Positions 11,291 through 24,920 of a DNA stretch of 64,000 nucleotides are shown here, piece after piece. Source of the DNA: Prinsepia uniflora (lineage: Eukaryota > Streptophyta > Magnoliopsida > Rosales > Rosaceae); NCBI GenBank assembly GCA_032719365.1, contig CM064871.1, forward strand, positions 27,253,566 to 27,317,565. Reading direction: 5' to 3'. Position numbers and translations under genes: made by a program. Below the pieces are notes generated by a model that worked only from the letters and a program-made list of their open reading frames with translations, had not been told where the DNA came from and ran no database searches. How positions within the stretch are numbered: position 1 is the stretch's first letter; the number at the start of each line of letters is the position of its first letter.

Positions 11291-14200
11291 CTAGCAATAA
11301 AAGTCGCTGTCCTCATCACTATGCAAACTATCTTCCTCATCACTAGGAAGACAATCTTCCTCATCAGTATGAAGACTATCTTCCTTATCAGTATGAAGAC
11401 TATCTTCCTCATCAGTATGAAGACTATCTTCCTCATCATCTTCAACGATAAATTCCCCTCTCTCAATTGGCCTAAGAGGGCCAAGATCAATATGTATAGC
11501 ATCAATCTCTATTGGTGCAACATCTTCTCTATGTAAAGGTGTATGTATGACATCAACATTATCAAGCTGAATGGGACTATGAATGTCTGATGATAAATTC
11601 TGTTGGTATGCCCCATCATCATCGCTATCATCATCTTCAGAATTTTCCATTTCTGGGACGTTCCAAATGTTTCTATGTTCAATATGCTCCACCACTTTCC
11701 AACCACCACCAACCTTTAGATCGTCCAAATAAAACACTTGTTTAGCTTGGGTCGCTAGGATATAAGGATCATGTTCATACCATTGAGTATGTGTATCCAC
11801 GGATGTTAGCTTATAATCACGCTTTATACTCCCAGCCCTTGCAGGATCTGTATTAAACCATTGACATTTAAACAACACAACTCTATAACGTTGTCTATAT
11901 AACACTTCAACTACACTTGTCAACTTGCCATAGAAATCAATCTCGGAGGTCCCATAGCTTCCTGGCACAAAGACACCGCTATTCTGGGTAGTCAAATTAT
12001 CATCTCGTGTGGAGATCACAAACTTAACTCCATTTACAACACATCCTTGGTAAGTTTCAACTCTAACAGGGCCCCTTGATAACTCAAATAACGCATCACT
12101 AAACTGTGGGGAATTCTCCTTCTGTAATTTTCTCATCTGCCAAAGAAAACAATTGTTATTTGTCGTTTTCTAGTTAAACAATTGTGACGAGCAATCAACA
12201 AAAAATCATGATCTTTGCTTACTTGTTCTTGAAACCAAATCGGAAATGAATTCTTGTGCCTTTCTACAACATTCTCATCATTCTCACGCCTTATCAATGC
12301 CTCATGCTCCCTGTATTATTAATCAGTGGACCTATTATATGTGCAAATGTTGTAATAATTAAACGTATAGAAATAATAAACCATATAGAGTTCACTTACT
12401 TTAGGAATGTTGATACCTCTTCGCAATTATTCAATATATACCACTGAGCTACTTCATTATCAGCATTTGTCCATCCAATGCTCTTCTTACTCATAAATAG
12501 ACGTGCATTTTGTGCAAAGACAGAGAGTTTCTCATCTCGTGCATCACCGTCGTTGTTTCTATCAGGTCTATTGAAACACGTTTCCACATTACGAAGGTAT
12601 AATGAACAATACATAAGCGATTCATTTGTAATGTATGCTTCAATTAATGACCCTTCGGGACGAGCCCTATTTCGCACGAAGCCTTTATACTTACCTAACA
12701 TTCTGGAAGACAATTAATAATGTGAGTTTTTCCTGCACTAATTTGCCAAATGTAACCTACAACACAATGAAATATAATTAATTAAAAAGAGCAATATTTA
12801 GTACCTTTCAATAGGATACATCCATCGAGCTCCAACTGGCCCACCGAGCTTTGCTTCATGAGGTAGATGCACCATCAAGTGAACCATGATATCAAAGAAT
12901 GAAGGGGGGAAAATTTGTTCAAATTGGCATAAAGTGTACACAATCTCATTGCCCAACCTATTCATATCCGATTTGCACACTGTCTTAGCGCATAACTGCT
13001 GAAAAAAACTTGACAGCTGAATGATAGGTTCAACCACACCCTTAGGTAAATATTTTCTAATTCCAACAGGAAGTAGCCGCTGCAACAAGACATGCCAATC
13101 GTGGCTTTTCAAGCCTGAAATTTTTCCTTTATCAAGTTTAATATTTTTGGATATGTTGGCTGCATATCCATCAGGATATTTGACAGATTTCAAAAATTGA
13201 AAAAATTCTTTCCGCTCGTCTGGATGAACAGTATAAGCAGCGTATTTCTTTTTGTACTTGTTCCCCGTCCGTTGTAACCATAAGTGGCTCCTAATGCCCA
13301 ACTCTTGCAGATCTTGGCGAGAGCCTTCACTGTATCCTTAGATTTTCCCTCTATGCCTAGAATGGTCCCCACCAAACTATCACTAACATTCTTCTCTACG
13401 TGCATCACATCTAGCATATGCCTGATTCTAAGCTTGGACCAGTACTCTAACTCAAAAAAAATGCTCTTTTTGTTCCAATTCAGCTCCTCTTGTGTTCGCT
13501 TTCTATTCCTATCCGGGTTGTCAGGATGTTTACCAATCTGACCAAAGTGTTGATTGTTCAACTGATCCAAAATGTTTTCACCTGAGAATTCTCTAGGTCT
13601 TGCATTTACCTCTATATTTCCATCAAATGCATCTTTGTTCTGGCGCCAGGGATGATCCCATGGCAAAAAACGTCGGTGTCCCAAGTAACAAACTTTCCCA
13701 CTGAACCATTGGGAGCTTATGTCCTCATTACAAACCGGGCATGCCTTATAACCTTTTGTGCTCCATCCAGACAGATTCCCATATGCCGGAAAGTCGTTAA
13801 TGGTCCACATCACTACTGCACGAAGATTAAATACTGAATTAGATGCTCTATCATATGTCTGCACACCATGTTCCCATAACTCCTTGAGCTCGTCAATTAA
13901 TGGTCTCAAGTAAACATCAATCTCCTTACCCGGTGCACGAGGCCCGGGAATTAATAAAGTCAGCATTGAGAATTCCTTCCTCATGCACCTCCAAGGAGGC
14001 AAATTATAAGGTACCACGATAACAGGCCACATGCTGTAGGTTGTGGTCATATTCCCGAATGGATTAAATCCGTCGGTTGCTAGCCCTAGCCTAACATTTC
14101 GCGGCTCCATTGCAAAATCTGGGTACATTCGATCAAGCTCTTTCCAAGCTTCTCCATCAGCTGGATGCCTCATGAAATCGTCATCAACTCGACCATCCTT

Positions 14201-15109
14201 GTGCCATCTCATATCACTGGCAGTGTGCATAGACATGTACAATCTCTGCAATCTTGGTTTAAGTGGTAAATACCGCAAGACCTTCTGAGGAATCTTTTTT
14301 TTATTGTCATCACCCTTCTCCTTGTACCTAGGCTCATTACATACGGGACATTTATCCAACCCTTCGTTTTCTTTGTAGTACAAAACACAATCGTATTGAC
14401 ATGCGTGGATTTTTTCATACCCCATCCCAAGGTTTTTCAAAACTTTTTTTGCTTGATGATGCGACGGAGGTAGAAGATTATCTTTAGGGAGCATCCTTTT
14501 CAATATTCCCATCAAGTGATCAAAACATCTATTTGATATCAAGTACAATACTTTACAATGCATTAACTCAACTACCGCTGTTAAAACTGAGAATTCTTCA
14601 CAACCAGGATACAGTTCTTGTTGAGCTTCTTCCAATAACTTTTCATATTTGACAGACTCCTCCCAATGCATATTGCATGACCGATCATCTTCCAAATTAG
14701 CATCTCTATATTCATTAACCAAGTTGTTATCTTCTTGCAAGCCATCATGACCATGATGTTGAGATGCGTAGGGGTACAAATCGTTGATTATCCTCATCAC
14801 ATCATCATTACCACTGCCTATATCATCATTAGGTGGCACCACCGATCGATCAATGAACGAACGTGAACCAGATTCTATTTGTTCACCATGGTGAATCCAT
14901 GTCGTATAACTATAGGACATCCCATATCTAATTAAGTGCATTCGGACCTCACCAACTAACTTCCAATATCTGTTGCTACATTTTCGGCATGGACATCTAG
15001 TCTGATTACGACTATTGACATGATTTCTTGCAACTTCAACAAATGCATCAATTCCATCTATGTATTCCTTACTAAATATTTCAGAATTTTGTATCCACTG
15101 CTTGTCCAT
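11291..15109 (-). pseudogene. CACTA transposase (TNP2/TnpD-like) with a single 2-bp frameshift
   Basis: Inferred exons on the minus strand are 15109-12805, 12702-12400, 12310-12223 and 12136-11291, all GT/AG. The start is ATG at 15109 (MDKQWIQNS), where the family domain begins. Domains in order: Transpos_assoc (CPCRKCSN, HLIRYGMSYSYTTWIHHGE), Transposase_21 (LGLATDGFNPFG near residue 340, INDFPAYGNLSGWS near 434, both carrying likely catalytic Asp), a DUF4218-type region (LKSHDWHVLLQRLLP, FPPSFFDIMVHL) and a DUF4216-type region (YQGCVVNGVKFV, QNSGVFVPGS, WFNTDP). The tail is acidic with an 8-residue repeat (DEEDSLHT). At 13319-13323 an extra GA/CT dinucleotide shifts the frame between the second and third domains. 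Allowing for those two bases, every exon phase fits. No other stop was found, so the copy may have lost function recently. Confidence 0.85.
11320..11440. repeat. 24-bp coding tandem repeat (acidic tail)
   Basis: About five units of cttcctcatcagtatgaaga-type sequence encode DEEDSLHT repeats at the C-terminus of the transposase on the minus strand. Units differ by one to three bases. Length variation here would keep the reading frame. Confidence 0.8.
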
Positions 15110-15512
15110 GGACCAACGAAAGCCTATCAAACGATGAATCCAAAACTTATGTCTAGAAAGAGTTTCTTTAAAATCAAATAAACTAATGCTACTAACACAA
15201 AACATTCATAGTGCACAAAATCACTTCCAAGTGTAACTGGTTTAAGTAAACTAAATTAAAATGAGAATTAGATAACACTAACAATCTCAACGCACCTTGG
15301 GGATGCGAATATTACGCTAGCAATTAAGGATTTGAGATTAGTCCGGTCTTCCCTGTAACCAACGGAAGCAGTTGGATTAAAATACTATTCAACATCTATG
15401 AATATGCAACACAGAGATTAGTCAGGTCTTCCTTGCTGTAGTCAGCATTGTTCCAAAAAAAAAACTTAATAAGTATTATTGTTACTATATCTACAATGAA
15501 AACGAACATTTA

Positions 15513-15602
15513 AAATGTGCTAATTGGGGTCCTTAATTCCAGCTCAATCAACATTTAGATAAATGTGCTAATTGGGGTCCTTAATTCCAGCTCAATCAAC
15601 AT
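15513..15602. repeat. 48-bp tandem duplication
   Basis: Two head-to-tail copies with a 48-bp offset, both containing gtgctaattggggtcctta. The second copy is slightly shorter. They are almost identical, so this is a recent slippage or duplication event within the CACTA leader. Confidence 0.85.
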
Positions 15603-18600
15603 GGCATCCCACATTTAAAATTAATTCCACTTTAAATATAATACCTATGTATATATAGATTAACATTATCAGTGCGCGCGTATTACATATACAGTTGAAT
15701 TATATATATTCCTCTTCATTCTATGAATGAAAATTCTTTAAATTCGGCTCACATAGACAAAGAAGACAATATATAAGAACCGATCGACTTATATTTATAT
15801 TTACTTTGAAATTCAATTATGCCTGTCGACTTTTTAAAAATATGGAATATTGTTATATACGATTAAAGATTTAATTAATTACTTTTGAATCCGGTTTGAT
15901 GGTTGCTAGGACGGCCTTGTTTCTACTTTCTAGCTAGGCAGGAAACCTAGAATAAATTAATTATTAAAAAAATTTATTAGATAGGGAATTAGAGTGGCCA
16001 CACACATAATTAATAGGATGATGACTAGGTAGCATTTGGGTTGGGAATTGCTGGACAAATTAGATCTCAATGTTAGGATAAGGTAGATTTGGTTCTGACA
16101 TTCATGAACCCCATTGTGCATCAAAGTGCTGATTGATGTCTCAAAGTCTAGCTAACAAAATTTAAGAATTCATCCTAACCCATGTTTGTAACATGTCTGC
16201 GCCATATATACTATACTATATATTACCCACACAAAAACTTAAAACCAACACAATAATCTCCGAGGCAAAGATGCATGCATCTCTTCCTTCTCAGTTCTCT
16301 CACTTATGCTACCTTTCAGGGCAAAGAAAACCGTAAAAGTGAAAACAAAATATCAAATTGGAAGGGACTGTGAAAAACCATCACCCTAGAAGCTTATAAA
16401 AATCAATCACTACCAACCAGGTGGCTCAACAACTTAAGTCAATGGGAAAGACATAGATGTAGGAAATCAAATAACAAAAGTTAACTAAACCAATAACAAA
16501 AGCTAGATTTCGTGGGAATCAAAATATCTTTTATACATATTGACAACGGGAGACAAATTTTGAACCATATGTGATAAATCTGTAGTGCAAATTGAATGAA
16601 GAAAACAGAGAACCGTACTGCAATAAGTGTATAGCCTGCTCAAAATATGTACTACACATAACAGTCAAGTCTTCCTACACAAAAGGAAATAACAATGAGA
16701 ATCTGAGAAAAGAAAGCTATCAAACATATGATAACAGACCTTGAAGGGGGTAAAGCAGCCCGATCACAAAAGCGTACAATAATTATAGTAGTACTAAGGT
16801 AAGGGAACTTACTGTTTTGGTTAACAGTTCCCGAACAATTAGAAAACCATACTCACAAAATAAAGTGAAGAAGCAAAAAAAGAAAGCATTCACAAGATAC
16901 AACCCGAAGAAACAAGAGAGAGTATGAATCAGGAATATGAATCATCTGATGCCCTTAGTAAAAGTTCTAACAACTTAGACATACAACTAACAGATACATA
17001 TATTATCAGCGCGCAAGCACAGCCAGCAACATGATTCTTCAAGTTTCTGCATCAAAGGTCTAATTAACTATATATAGCAATCTAGTCTAACCCAATCCAA
17101 ACTAATCACACAGATCAATCATTGCTTTAAACGTTTAAAGTATTGTGTAGTGTTGCAGTTTACCTTTCTTGGAAGATTACTTTGAGCTTTGACCCGAAAA
17201 CCTTCTCCTACCTACCAACAAGAATTTTTGCCAAAATTGAAGTTCCTTGAATAACCCTCTGACCCAACAGTTCTCCTCACACATTACATCTCTCCCAAAC
17301 GCAGAAAATAAATACATCAACTATACAGGTGAAACTTTCATGTTATGGACTGTGATTTATCAAATTCCAACCCTAAATCATGAGAACATCATTCTGTGAG
17401 AAAAAAGAAAACTCGCACAAAGACCTAATACTTCTAGAACTTCCAAAACATGAAGCTAAAGAAAGGGACAAACAAGGAAACAATATGATGACCAAACTTC
17501 ATGTGGTCAACAGCCCCACCTTCAAATTTTTACCCCTGCCACTCTGTAGTCAACAGCCCCACCTGTTATATATAGCTAGTAAGCACAAGTCTAGTGTAGC
17601 TCAAAGTCTAGCTCTCCCAGCTTTCTCATTTCAGTTTCTCACCCACATAAGTTTGGACTGGACAAGGATGGCCCATTTACATTAGCCTTAAAGTTCTAGA
17701 AATAACTGCTTATTATTCTTATTTTTACTAGCTCTAATGTGAAAGTGTCATCCTAATGGATTTGACATTTGGGTAACTAGCTACAGATATGTTATAAATG
17801 AACATTTCTTAATTAAGTTGACCAAATTTATTCAAATACGTGCCCACTACTGAAAAATTAAAAAAAAAACAAATAAAAAATCTTATCGTCCAAATTTTAG
17901 GCCTTCAGGATTATAACTTCCTTTTTAGAGAAAGAACATAGCTTTAATTTTTTCCCTTGCTTCTTAAGAAACATGGCTTCTTTTTCTATGTCAAAGCAAA
18001 CAGAGTGTCAATGTACGTAGCTTCCTTCCATTGTCTATCAAAAAAGTGAAAAACTAAATAAATAAATAAAAAGGGGGAACAAATATATACGAGGGCCAAT
18101 ATGTCATTTTGTTTTCTGTCGCAGTACATTCTTCCATGTTTGTTTCTTCAGTTTGTTATCATCATCTTTTTCATTTGTAATTAACCCAAATCCTCAGGAG
18201 TTAGTTGTATTGTTGGTGGCTTCTCCTAGCTGCGTTTGTTACCGGAACTTATGCAGAGTTATCAAGCTTTTTTAACTTCTTTTATGCTTCTATTTCAGGA
18301 GGTTGAGTATTCGGGTGGTGGTATTCCTCTATACTGAGCTCAAAGTTTGGTTAGGGACGGCTGTCAATCTCAGTAAGGATGCACTGCACTTCCACAAGCA
18401 GGATGAGCAAATGACTAGCCTGGATAATGTGATTCTTTCTAGTTATGAATTGATATAACTATATTTTGTGGACATAGACAAGGGAGCTTGTAGTACTTGT
18501 TTAAGTGACTCAAAAGGATTACCACAAAATCCATACTTTTAATACTTTGGTTTATGCCAGCAGTTTTTGTAGTAGTCTAAATTAACTTTAATGGGTTAGT

Positions 18601-18613
18601 CGGTTTCCTCTTC

Positions 18614-18666
18614 TAATCCTAGGTGGTTGTCGATAATCCTAGGTGGTTGTCGATAATCCTAGGTGG
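18614..18666. repeat. 20-bp tandem repeat, 2.6 copies
   Basis: Perfect units of taatcctaggtggttgtcga begin at 18614, 18634 and 18654 (partial), 50 bp left of the nested LTR. Confidence 0.9.
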
Positions 18667-18721
18667 ATTTGTTGGTTCCCTGGCTTTGTCCTACAAGGCT
18701 ACAAAAAGAAGAGGAAAGATG

Positions 18722-21700
18722 TGTAACAACCCGTCCCGAGAATTGGGATAAGTAGAGTGTTTAAGGTGTGATTAGTAAGGTTAATCAAGGGTTAGGTGGT
18801 CCCGAGGGGTCCGGGAACTTAGAATGACGATTTTGCCCCTGGGTCGGGCAGAAATGTTGACTTTTATTTCGGGTGGTCAAATAGGAGTTGACCAGTGACC
18901 AGGACGTAGTTGAGGACGTTACGAATCCTTAGGCAGGTGGCACGCCCGATTCCGACATCCGAGGAGGAAGTTGTGATGTTCAGAAGATTGAGGGCATAAC
19001 CGTAATTTGGCGAAATTAGGGGGGAAACGTTGACTTTTTATACGAACGGGTTTTGGTAAGTTGACCTAAGACCGTTAGATAGATCTCGTCGTCCCGAGTT
19101 CGATGACAGGCGGCACGTATTCATCGGACGTACGATGTGGGAGTTTCAGGTCTAGAAAGGTAGTGGCAAAGTTGTAATTTTGGGTAAAACAGAAGGGCAT
19201 TTTGGTCTTTTGTGCTCTGGGATGTGTGCAACAGATAAGGACAGATGAAGGGTTGAGATTGAGCCACATGTGAGATGAAGGGTAGGATTGGTGACACGTG
19301 GAGGAGGTCTGGTTGGTTCTAGGGAGTGCACGGTCCAATTATTTGGGGTGCACCCGTGTATGTGTGTTGTGTGTGTGTGTTCGAAGAACTGGAAATAGAG
19401 AGTGAAGAATTGAGATTGAGTGATCAATTTTGTGTGCGGGTGAGACTCTGGTGAGTTGTGAGAGTGAAAGGAAGAAGAGAGGAGGTGGGTGATCGAGTTT
19501 GGGACTGAGATCGTGCACGGAGACACGGCGGAGGAAGGCGGTGAGTTCTGAGAAAACAGAGGAGCCGTGGGACTGTGGCGGTGGTTGTGCCGTGTGGTGG
19601 CTCAATCCAAGCCAATAGCAAGCGCAGACGACTGCAGGGGACTCAACGATCACCGTGGCACACGGCGGTGCAGACGGCGGAGTGAGTATCGAAGGTATAC
19701 CCTGATTCCCCTGTTTTTCTCGTTTTTCTTGTTTTCAAAAGTCGTGGACCTAGGGCGAAAGTCGAGGGATTTGGAGGTTAGAGTGAGACTTCTGGAGGTC
19801 CCAAGAGTCGACTGAGTGTGTTGCCGTGACGGAGGAGTACACGGTGGAGGCTATACGGAAGAGAGTACCTGTGTGCTCTGTTTTGCCGTGATGTTCAAAC
19901 GGGAAGTCGTGACGTGTGGGGTTGAGTCGACGATTATGGTGAGTGGTACGAGGCTCAGGGAGGTCCTAGGCGTCGTCTAGGGTGGTTATTGTGACGGGAG
20001 AAGACCTGGGTGGCCGGAATAGAAAACAGGGGATAGTTTGGGTTTTGATTTTGAGCTCGAGTCGATGGGTTAGGGACAGTGTCGAGGTGTTTGAGTGAGG
20101 GAACTGGATTGCTTAGGATTGGACGAAGAGGATGGTGAAGAGAGGGAGGAAAATGGTGCAGGCACGGCGATGAACCGCTCTCGCCGGTTCAAACAGCAGG
20201 CACTGTATCGAGCCCGGTCTACGCGAGGTAGACGGTGACACTGTAGCAGGCGCGTGAGGGCCACGCGCAGCCACTTTGGGCGGCGCGTGGGGGCGCGTGC
20301 GGCGGTTCTGGGAGAAACGGTCAACATAGTTCTTGGTCTAGGAGTTGTTGTGAGTTCAATGGAGTTGGTTTCGGGTTAATCGGAAGTCGTTTGAGTGTAG
20401 TTCCGCGAGGGAGGAAGTTTGGGGTCCCGGGTTCTTACGTTTAAGATTCGGGGACTTTTGAAGGAATTTAGGTGAACCTTCGTAGCCGTGTTAGTGACGT
20501 AATTTGACGGTGTTTGACAGGATCGGGATTTCCCGAGGAAGCCGAGGAACGGGCTGGACGTTCGGGACGCGAGTAGGGCTCAGTACTGTGAGTGGACCCT
20601 TTTCTTAAACTCGAGCATGCATAACTGTTTTTATATACGTATTTTATGGTTTTACTTATGAATCTATGTTTATTGAATATGAAATGATGATTTTATGTGT
20701 TTGCACGTTTTCGAGAAAAAGACGGTTTTGGCACGTTTTTCGAGAAAATGCTGGTTTTCGGATTTTGATGCCACATTTGGGGATTTCCACCGATAAAGGT
20801 TTTCAAATCATGATAAATGGGTTATGAAATATGATTTGTGATTACATGTGGTTTTGGTATGAAAATGGATATTTTCCGGATTTGGGTTCGGAATGACGGT
20901 CCTGAACGCCGGAAGGGCATCAGACCAGTGATTTCGGATTCGGGTTTGGATAAGGATTTGGTAAATGGTTTTCAAATGGTTTTGGGATTGGATTTGCTGG
21001 ATCTGGATATTGGGTTTAAAGACCCGGATATATGTGACGGGGGACCGGCCGGATTGGGTTTAAAGACCCGGATTGAGTTTAAAGACTCGGGAGTTTAAAG
21101 ACTCGGATATATATTGATTTTCCCCCGTAGGCCTTGAGTTTAAAGACTCGAGAGTTTAAAGACTCGGATATGATTAAGGCCTGGATTGAGTTTAAAGACT
21201 CGGGAGTTTAAAGACTCGGATAGATCCAGCAGGTTTGATCGAGAAAATGATGATTTGGTGGTTATGGTTTTGATACGGTTTCTGATACTCATATGATGGT
21301 TTCTTATGATCTTTTATAGTGTTTCTGTTTCTTATGATGTTTATAATGATTATTTTATAAATGTCTTTATAACTGTTGGTTATGCATGTGGTTTCAAAAA
21401 CGGAGGGTTTAACTCGGTTTTCTTATAAAAATGGTTTTGAACTTTTGTACCTTCTGGTCCACTCACATTTTCTGTTTTAATTGCCCTCCAGGTTGTGGAG
21501 CTAGCGCGGGGTCTTGACGTCGAGGCAGAGTCTGAGGCATAGAAGTGACGTGAGAGTTCCCAGAATAGATTAAAGGCTTCTGTGTGCGTGTAGTTATCGG
21601 TTTTATTTTCTTTATGTGTTCGTACTATGTTTTGTAAATGCTACCTTCGGGACTTTGTGTCTAATTACTCCTGCGTTTGACTGGATAGAATGTGAGTGAG

Positions 21701-21784
21701 TTTTACTTGCGTTTTGCGTCGGGGAGTCAGACGGGAGCGGGATTTACCTCGGGTTTCGGGGTGAAACCGGGGTGGGTCCTGACA
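18722..21784 (+). mobile_element. Solo gypsy LTR nested in the CACTA element (3063 bp)
   Basis: It starts TGTAACAACCCGTCCCGAG and ends GGGTCCTGACA, and is flanked by the perfect 5-bp duplication AGATG (18717-18721 and 21785-21789). No internal region or second LTR is present, so this is a solo LTR left by LTR-LTR recombination. It carries the complementary-arm module (arms 20587-20598 and 21456-21467, a perfect 12-nt match), a donor-like site at 20588, an acceptor-like CAG at 21489-21491 and a 'tttaaagactcgg' minisatellite between them. GC-rich ORFs on either strand (for example 19567-19815) have no recognisable product. Confidence 0.95.
21001..21222 (+). repeat. LTR minisatellite (tttaaagacycgg)
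   Basis: About nine copies of a core gagtttaaagactcgg/gggtttaaagacccgg, arranged singly and in pairs, separated by ggcctggat- or gtaggcct-type spacers. The same array, with other copy numbers, occupies the same LTR position at 43630-43805 and 47155-47345. Confidence 0.85.
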
Positions 21785-22388
21785 AGATGTCCCCTGAAAC
21801 AAAAATTAAGAATAAGCTTAATTGGGAAGCCCACATATGTGAGACATCACAGAACATTACAGGCTGTTGATCACGTTGACCATAAGTCAACACGATTAGC
21901 AGCATTGAGAGGTCTTGAATAGACAAAAATGACACTGACAGGCATCACACTACTAGGATGATACAAAATAGTGTATACATGTATGTGCTTATCCCGAATT
22001 CCAAATGCTATTTGACACTTCACCTGAATTTGAAATGGTAGGGAAGAATTGTTGTTAAGATTTCCTATTGAAGTTCCAAGACATAATTTGTTCAAATGTC
22101 CCAGCCTTAACACTTAAAATTGTAGTCTAATACAAACATTCTGTTTTAGTCCGCCACAAATTAGTGGCATTTGGATATATAAAACTGATATTAAAACATC
22201 TGCAATGCAGATCGGTCGTTCAAGAACTCAAACATTATAATACGGCATCAGTTTTCCTCCAAAAAGGAAGTATCCAGCATCCCCCATTTCTGAGTTCAAC
22301 AACTTAGTTTAGAGTAGGCAGAAAACACAAAAGCTTTCAGTCAAGCTAACATTTGAATGTAATCACTTGGTAAAAGAGTCAGATGCAC

Positions 22389-23011
22389 AGTAACACATAA
22401 CAAAAAGAAGAATACCCACAATACATAACAAAACGTTGAGTTAAAAAACTAATAAAGCAAGTAAACACCATTTCCATTCACGTTCCATTAACAAAGAGCA
22501 TAAATAGCAACCTTGGAATCTGAAAACTGTAATGCTTTGGGGTATAATCTGCAACCAGCTCTAAACATGAGACAATGTTCATGTAAAGCAATGTAATTAT
22601 CCTATATAAATATAAGTGTAATAGAGTTATTATTGTTGGATTAGTTCTAAACAAACTTAGGTATTATTGTTAGGTTAGATATAGCCCAGATGTAATAGAG
22701 TTATTATGATCTGCAGAGGTTGTTTGGATTAGTATCCTATATGAATATAAGTCTAATGCAATCTAATTATCTTAACATTGAATACAAGTATAAGTGTAAA
22801 TAATCTCATCACTGGTCGCATCCTCAAATATCCATCTATATCTTTTCTATCCAAAATAATCCAGTAACACATAAAAAAAAAAGAATACCCACAATACATA
22901 ACAAAACGTTGAGTTCAAAAACTAATAAAGCAAGTAGACACCATTTCCATTCACATTCCATTAACAAATAGCATAAATAGCAACCTTGGAATCTGAAAAC
23001 TGTAATGCTTT
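22389..23011. repeat. Pair of about 150-bp direct repeats
   Basis: 22389-22538 and 22863-23011 share about 150 bp (agtaacacataa ... ctgtaatgcttt) with a few substitutions and small indels, offset about 474 bp. The intervening 325 bp is not duplicated. Confidence 0.87.
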
Positions 23012-23499
23012 CCATATTTTGCATGAAGATAAATTGAACGATCAGAACATAAAAACGCAAGGTTTGAGTTGGAATATTCAAATATTCCAATAAAATGCAG
23101 ATAAAACCAGCAGCATAGCTTAACACTAATAACCATAGGGCATGAATAATATTCAAATATTTCGAAGCGGAAAGTTCAAATGGCGAAGCAAACCTACCTG
23201 GAAATCAATAATCTCCGAATCCAAGTGCCTTTAAAACTTGAGTGAAAGTTCCCTCAGCTCAAAAACTTTGACTTGTGGCGGGTAAATACCTGAGTTTCAA
23301 TAACAAAAGCCAGAATTGGAACATGTTTAAATGCCGTTACCTTATTGCACACACACGAAATGCATGTGAATAGACATTTGATACAAAATCCCTTTTGATT
23401 GTAGAAAAAGAAAGTATCAAACCAGACACAAAATAAAGTAAATCTTAAAAGCATCTGATGCAATTAAGAACTCCCCATCAGGAGTTGCCTTGATTTTAG

Positions 23500-23721
23500 T
23501 TGTTGCAATTTCAAATCTCAGGTTCTGGATCAAGTCAACCCTTTGCATATAATCTGCCAACATTATCAAGCAAGAAAGACCTCCCATTTGATGATGTGAC
23601 TGCTAAAGAGTTTCTCTATCGGTTAAATAAATTCGAGACATGTTCATCTCCAAGTGATTCTCAAAATATATCTTTTTTTAACAAAATGATGAAACTTTAT
23701 GTCATAAGAGAAATTGTATAG
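23500..23721 (+). other. Short open frame of unknown origin, possible captured exon
   Basis: A 73-codon plus-strand frame, opposite to the transposon genes, follows an acceptor-like 'caatttcaaatctcag'. Its composition (DLPFDDVTAKEFLYRLNKFE) looks more protein-like than its surroundings. I do not recognise it. CACTA elements are known to carry pieces of host genes, so a captured exon is possible; a chance ORF is equally possible. Confidence 0.2.
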
Positions 23722-23971
23722 TGAAGAGGACAAATTATCTACCAGGTACAGAAGAGAAGAGAACATTAATTCAAACGAAACATTAATTCAAACGAAGCAC
23801 AGCTTGCTTAAAAATTAAAATTCATCATGGCACTATCACTTTCATTCTAGAATAATATTGGATGAAGTTTGTTCCAGAACAAGGATGAAATATCTGCTGA
23901 TACTTCAGTATATCCCCATATCATATACTAGATAGAGATGTGTTCCTAAAGGAGGAAGCCAGGATGACACA

Positions 23972-24920
23972 TCCAACACTAAACTCTTCAATCAAACCCT
24001 AAGAGCATGCCCTCACCACCTACCTACTAAGGTCATTAGCAACTAATGCAAAAGAAATTTCCTACTCTAGGCCTCCCTCAATGATGAATGAAAAATTAGT
24101 AGAGCTCATGTTGTTACAATTACAGAATTACCCCCAATATTGCCAAAAAATGGGAAAACTTCAAATTTTTAGTATTTATTTCGAGTACCAACTGGTACAT
24201 TTCTCCATCTTAATTATCGGTCCACTCTTCTAATTAAATTCCTTAATTATGCATGTAGTAGTGGTTTAAGAATTGAAATTGGAATAGTTACCAATTGTCA
24301 AATCAAATCCTTTTTTAACTTTAAGTCCGACTAGGAAAAACATCAACTACTCTAAATGTAAAACATAATAAGAAATAACCCTTGACATTATGAATACGCA
24401 AGAATATTAATGAACCACATCAAGTACGTACATATATTCCAAGAAATTAATAGGACGAATTGGCTCTACCTATATTTGTACAGGGAGATGGTCTCAGACT
24501 TTATCCAGTCTTAGAACTTAGAAGTGGTGATGGTAAAGAACAAAGTAACATGTTCCTGCATGTCATTCCACTCCATAGAATATGTGGAAAATCATTTTTA
24601 CTCTTTCCGGTTGTACGTAACATATTCCTATCATTCCACTCTCGTGGAGATGATCTCATAGACTGATTTTGGACTACATGATATCAGATAAAACTTATTA
24701 TGAAGTTCTAGTCAATTCAAGATGAAATAACATTTCAAATAAATTTGTGGCCACAAATCGAACCATGATTAAGAAGTTCCTATGTCCAACACTAAACTCC
24801 TCAATCAAACCCAAAGAGCATGCCCTCACCACCTACCTACTAAGGTCATTAGCAACTAATGTACAAGATATTTCCTACTCTAGGCCTCCCTCAATGATGA
24901 ATGAAAAATTAGTAGAGCTC
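23972..24920. repeat. Pair of 136-bp direct repeats
   Basis: 23972-24107 and 24785-24920 align without gaps at an 813-bp offset (tccaacactaaactc ... gtagagctc) with only a few differences. Both lie in the CACTA leader. Confidence 0.87.

Larger units (their letters stand above)
15206..18721. other. Non-coding 5' portion of the CACTA element (inner part)
   Basis: AT-rich sequence between the transposase start and the nested LTR. I recognise no gene in it; the longest open frame (17380-17685) has no family features. Small tandem repeats lie at 15513-15602 and 18614-18666. Such long untranslated leaders with introns are usual for large CACTA elements, and captured host sequence cannot be excluded. 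Confidence 0.6.

Noticed and set aside
13284..14288. Plus-strand frames overlapping the transposase (for example 14043-14288)
   Set aside because: They are antisense shadows of the minus-strand transposase exon.
19567..20327. GC-rich open frames on both strands in the solo LTR
   Set aside because: High GC gives few stops. No motif is recognisable and the region is ordinary LTR sequence shared with 41334-44344.
21001..21222. Regular short repeats that could be mistaken for a CRISPR array
   Set aside because: This is plant nuclear DNA, spacers are themselves repetitive, and the array is an LTR minisatellite with relatives at the same position elsewhere.
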